In this document: one piece after another, positions 33,764 through 34,174 of the stretch
How positions within the stretch are numbered: position 1 is the stretch's first letter
Layout of the letters: each line of letters starts with the position of its first letter
Assembly: GCA_012519455.1 (NCBI GenBank)
Contig: JAAYQE010000030.1
Coordinates: 1 to 34,174, forward strand
DNA length: 34,174 nt
Reading direction: 5' to 3'
Source of the DNA: Syntrophomonadaceae bacterium
GTDB taxonomy: Bacteria > Bacillota > Ch66 > Ch109
Translations under genes and position numbers: made by a program
The notes under the pieces: generated by a model
The model's input: the letters and a program-made list of their open reading frames with translations, nothing else
What the model was told of the DNA's origin: nothing
The model's database searches: none

Positions 33764-34174
33764 TTGAAAAGTAATCAAGTAAAATTAGGTTTAGAAAAAG
33801 CACCCCATCGGTCTCTTTTTAAGGCTCTGGGGTTAATGGATGAAGAACTGCGGCGGCCATTGGTGGGGATAGTAAATTCCAAAAACGAGGTAATACCCGG
33901 TCATATTCATCTAGACACCATTGCCCAGGCGGTAAAAGACGGGGTCCGAATGAATGGGGGGACCCCGATGGAATTTGGCGTGATTGGTGTTTGCGATGGA
34001 ATTGCCATGAATCATCTGGGTATGAAGTATTCACTGGGCAGTCGTGAACTGATTGCCGATTCCATTGAGGTGATGGCGATTGCGCATGCTTTTGATGCAC
34101 TCGTCTTTATACCTAACTGTGATAAGATCATTCCCGGTATGTTAATGGCAGCTGCACGCTTGAATCTTCCCGCC
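33764..34174 (+). CDS. ilvD: Dihydroxy-acid dehydratase, N-terminal part
   Basis: The first 137 codons of IlvD, cut by the right edge. The enzyme dehydrates 2,3-dihydroxy acids to 2-oxo acids in valine, isoleucine and leucine synthesis. The TTG start has GGGGGTGA upstream and gives the normal N terminus [25 protein letters not shown]-like [19 protein letters not shown], the Fe-S Cys motifs [12 protein letters not shown] and [11 protein letters not shown], and the GSRELIADS segment are all family hallmarks. Expression is governed by the T-box leader just upstream. Confidence 0.97.
   Translation, partial: MKSNQVKLGLEKAPHRSLFKALGLMDEELRRPLVGIVNSKNEVIPGHIHLDTIAQAVKDGVRMNGGTPMEFGVIGVCDGIAMNHLGMKYSLGSRELIADSIEVMAIAHAFDALVFIPNCDKIIPGMLMAAARLNLPA

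Overview
The window looks like the chromosome of an anaerobic, Gram-positive Bacillota of the Clostridia type. The support is indirect: strong AAGGAGG-type ribosome binding sites, many TTG and GTG starts, a T-box leader before ilvD, a two-gene SufCB (SMS-type) iron-sulfur system, pyruvate formate-lyase, an NfnAB-type transhydrogenase, and Clostridia-typical families (DUF2935, DUF1015, Com_YlbF, DUF3343, DUF378, YmaF-like). I cannot name a genus.

Layout. 1-5300: a start codon at the left edge for a minus-strand gene that runs out of the window, a small Pro/Gly-rich ORF, a DUF2935 protein, a ParA-type ATPase translationally coupled to a small partner, a membrane-anchored beta-propeller protein, and a secreted LysM-CAP protein. 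5300-12040: a DUF1015 protein, a HisJ-like PHP phosphatase, a YlbF-family protein, the flavin/Fe-S pair NfnA-NfnB, and glutamate dehydrogenase. 12040-17300: a sulfur-mobilising block made of a cysteine desulfurase, a DUF3343 protein, SufC, SufB and a LysR regulator, followed by a small unknown gene and YajC. 17300-25220: a FabK/nitronate-monooxygenase-like flavoprotein, a Sir2 deacylase, pyruvate formate-lyase with its activase, a MoxR AAA+ ATPase with a CoxE-like VWA protein, and a pyridoxamine-oxidase-fold protein. 25220-28660: an accessory stretch of small genes, with a 35-aa cysteine-rich miniprotein, a His-rich YmaF-like protein, a RelE toxin with a zinc-ribbon antitoxin, a tRNA-Thr, DUF378 and a 38-aa membrane miniprotein. 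Two broken genes lie here that are easy to miss: an ImmA/IrrE metallopeptidase fragment and an XRE repressor C-terminus that abuts the tRNA. 28660-34174: a DegS-like histidine kinase, an HD-GYP phosphodiesterase, an unrecognised 688-aa protein, and a consensus promoter plus T-box leader driving ilvD, which is cut by the right edge.

How the genes fit together. NfnAB (balancing ferredoxin, NADH and NADPH) next to glutamate dehydrogenase suggests redox-linked nitrogen assimilation. The desulfurase, DUF3343, SufCB and LysR genes look like one sulfur (possibly selenium) delivery and Fe-S assembly unit. PflBA gives formate and acetyl-CoA. The accessory stretch reads as the eroded footprint of an integrated element at tRNA-Thr that has kept a toxin-antitoxin pair.
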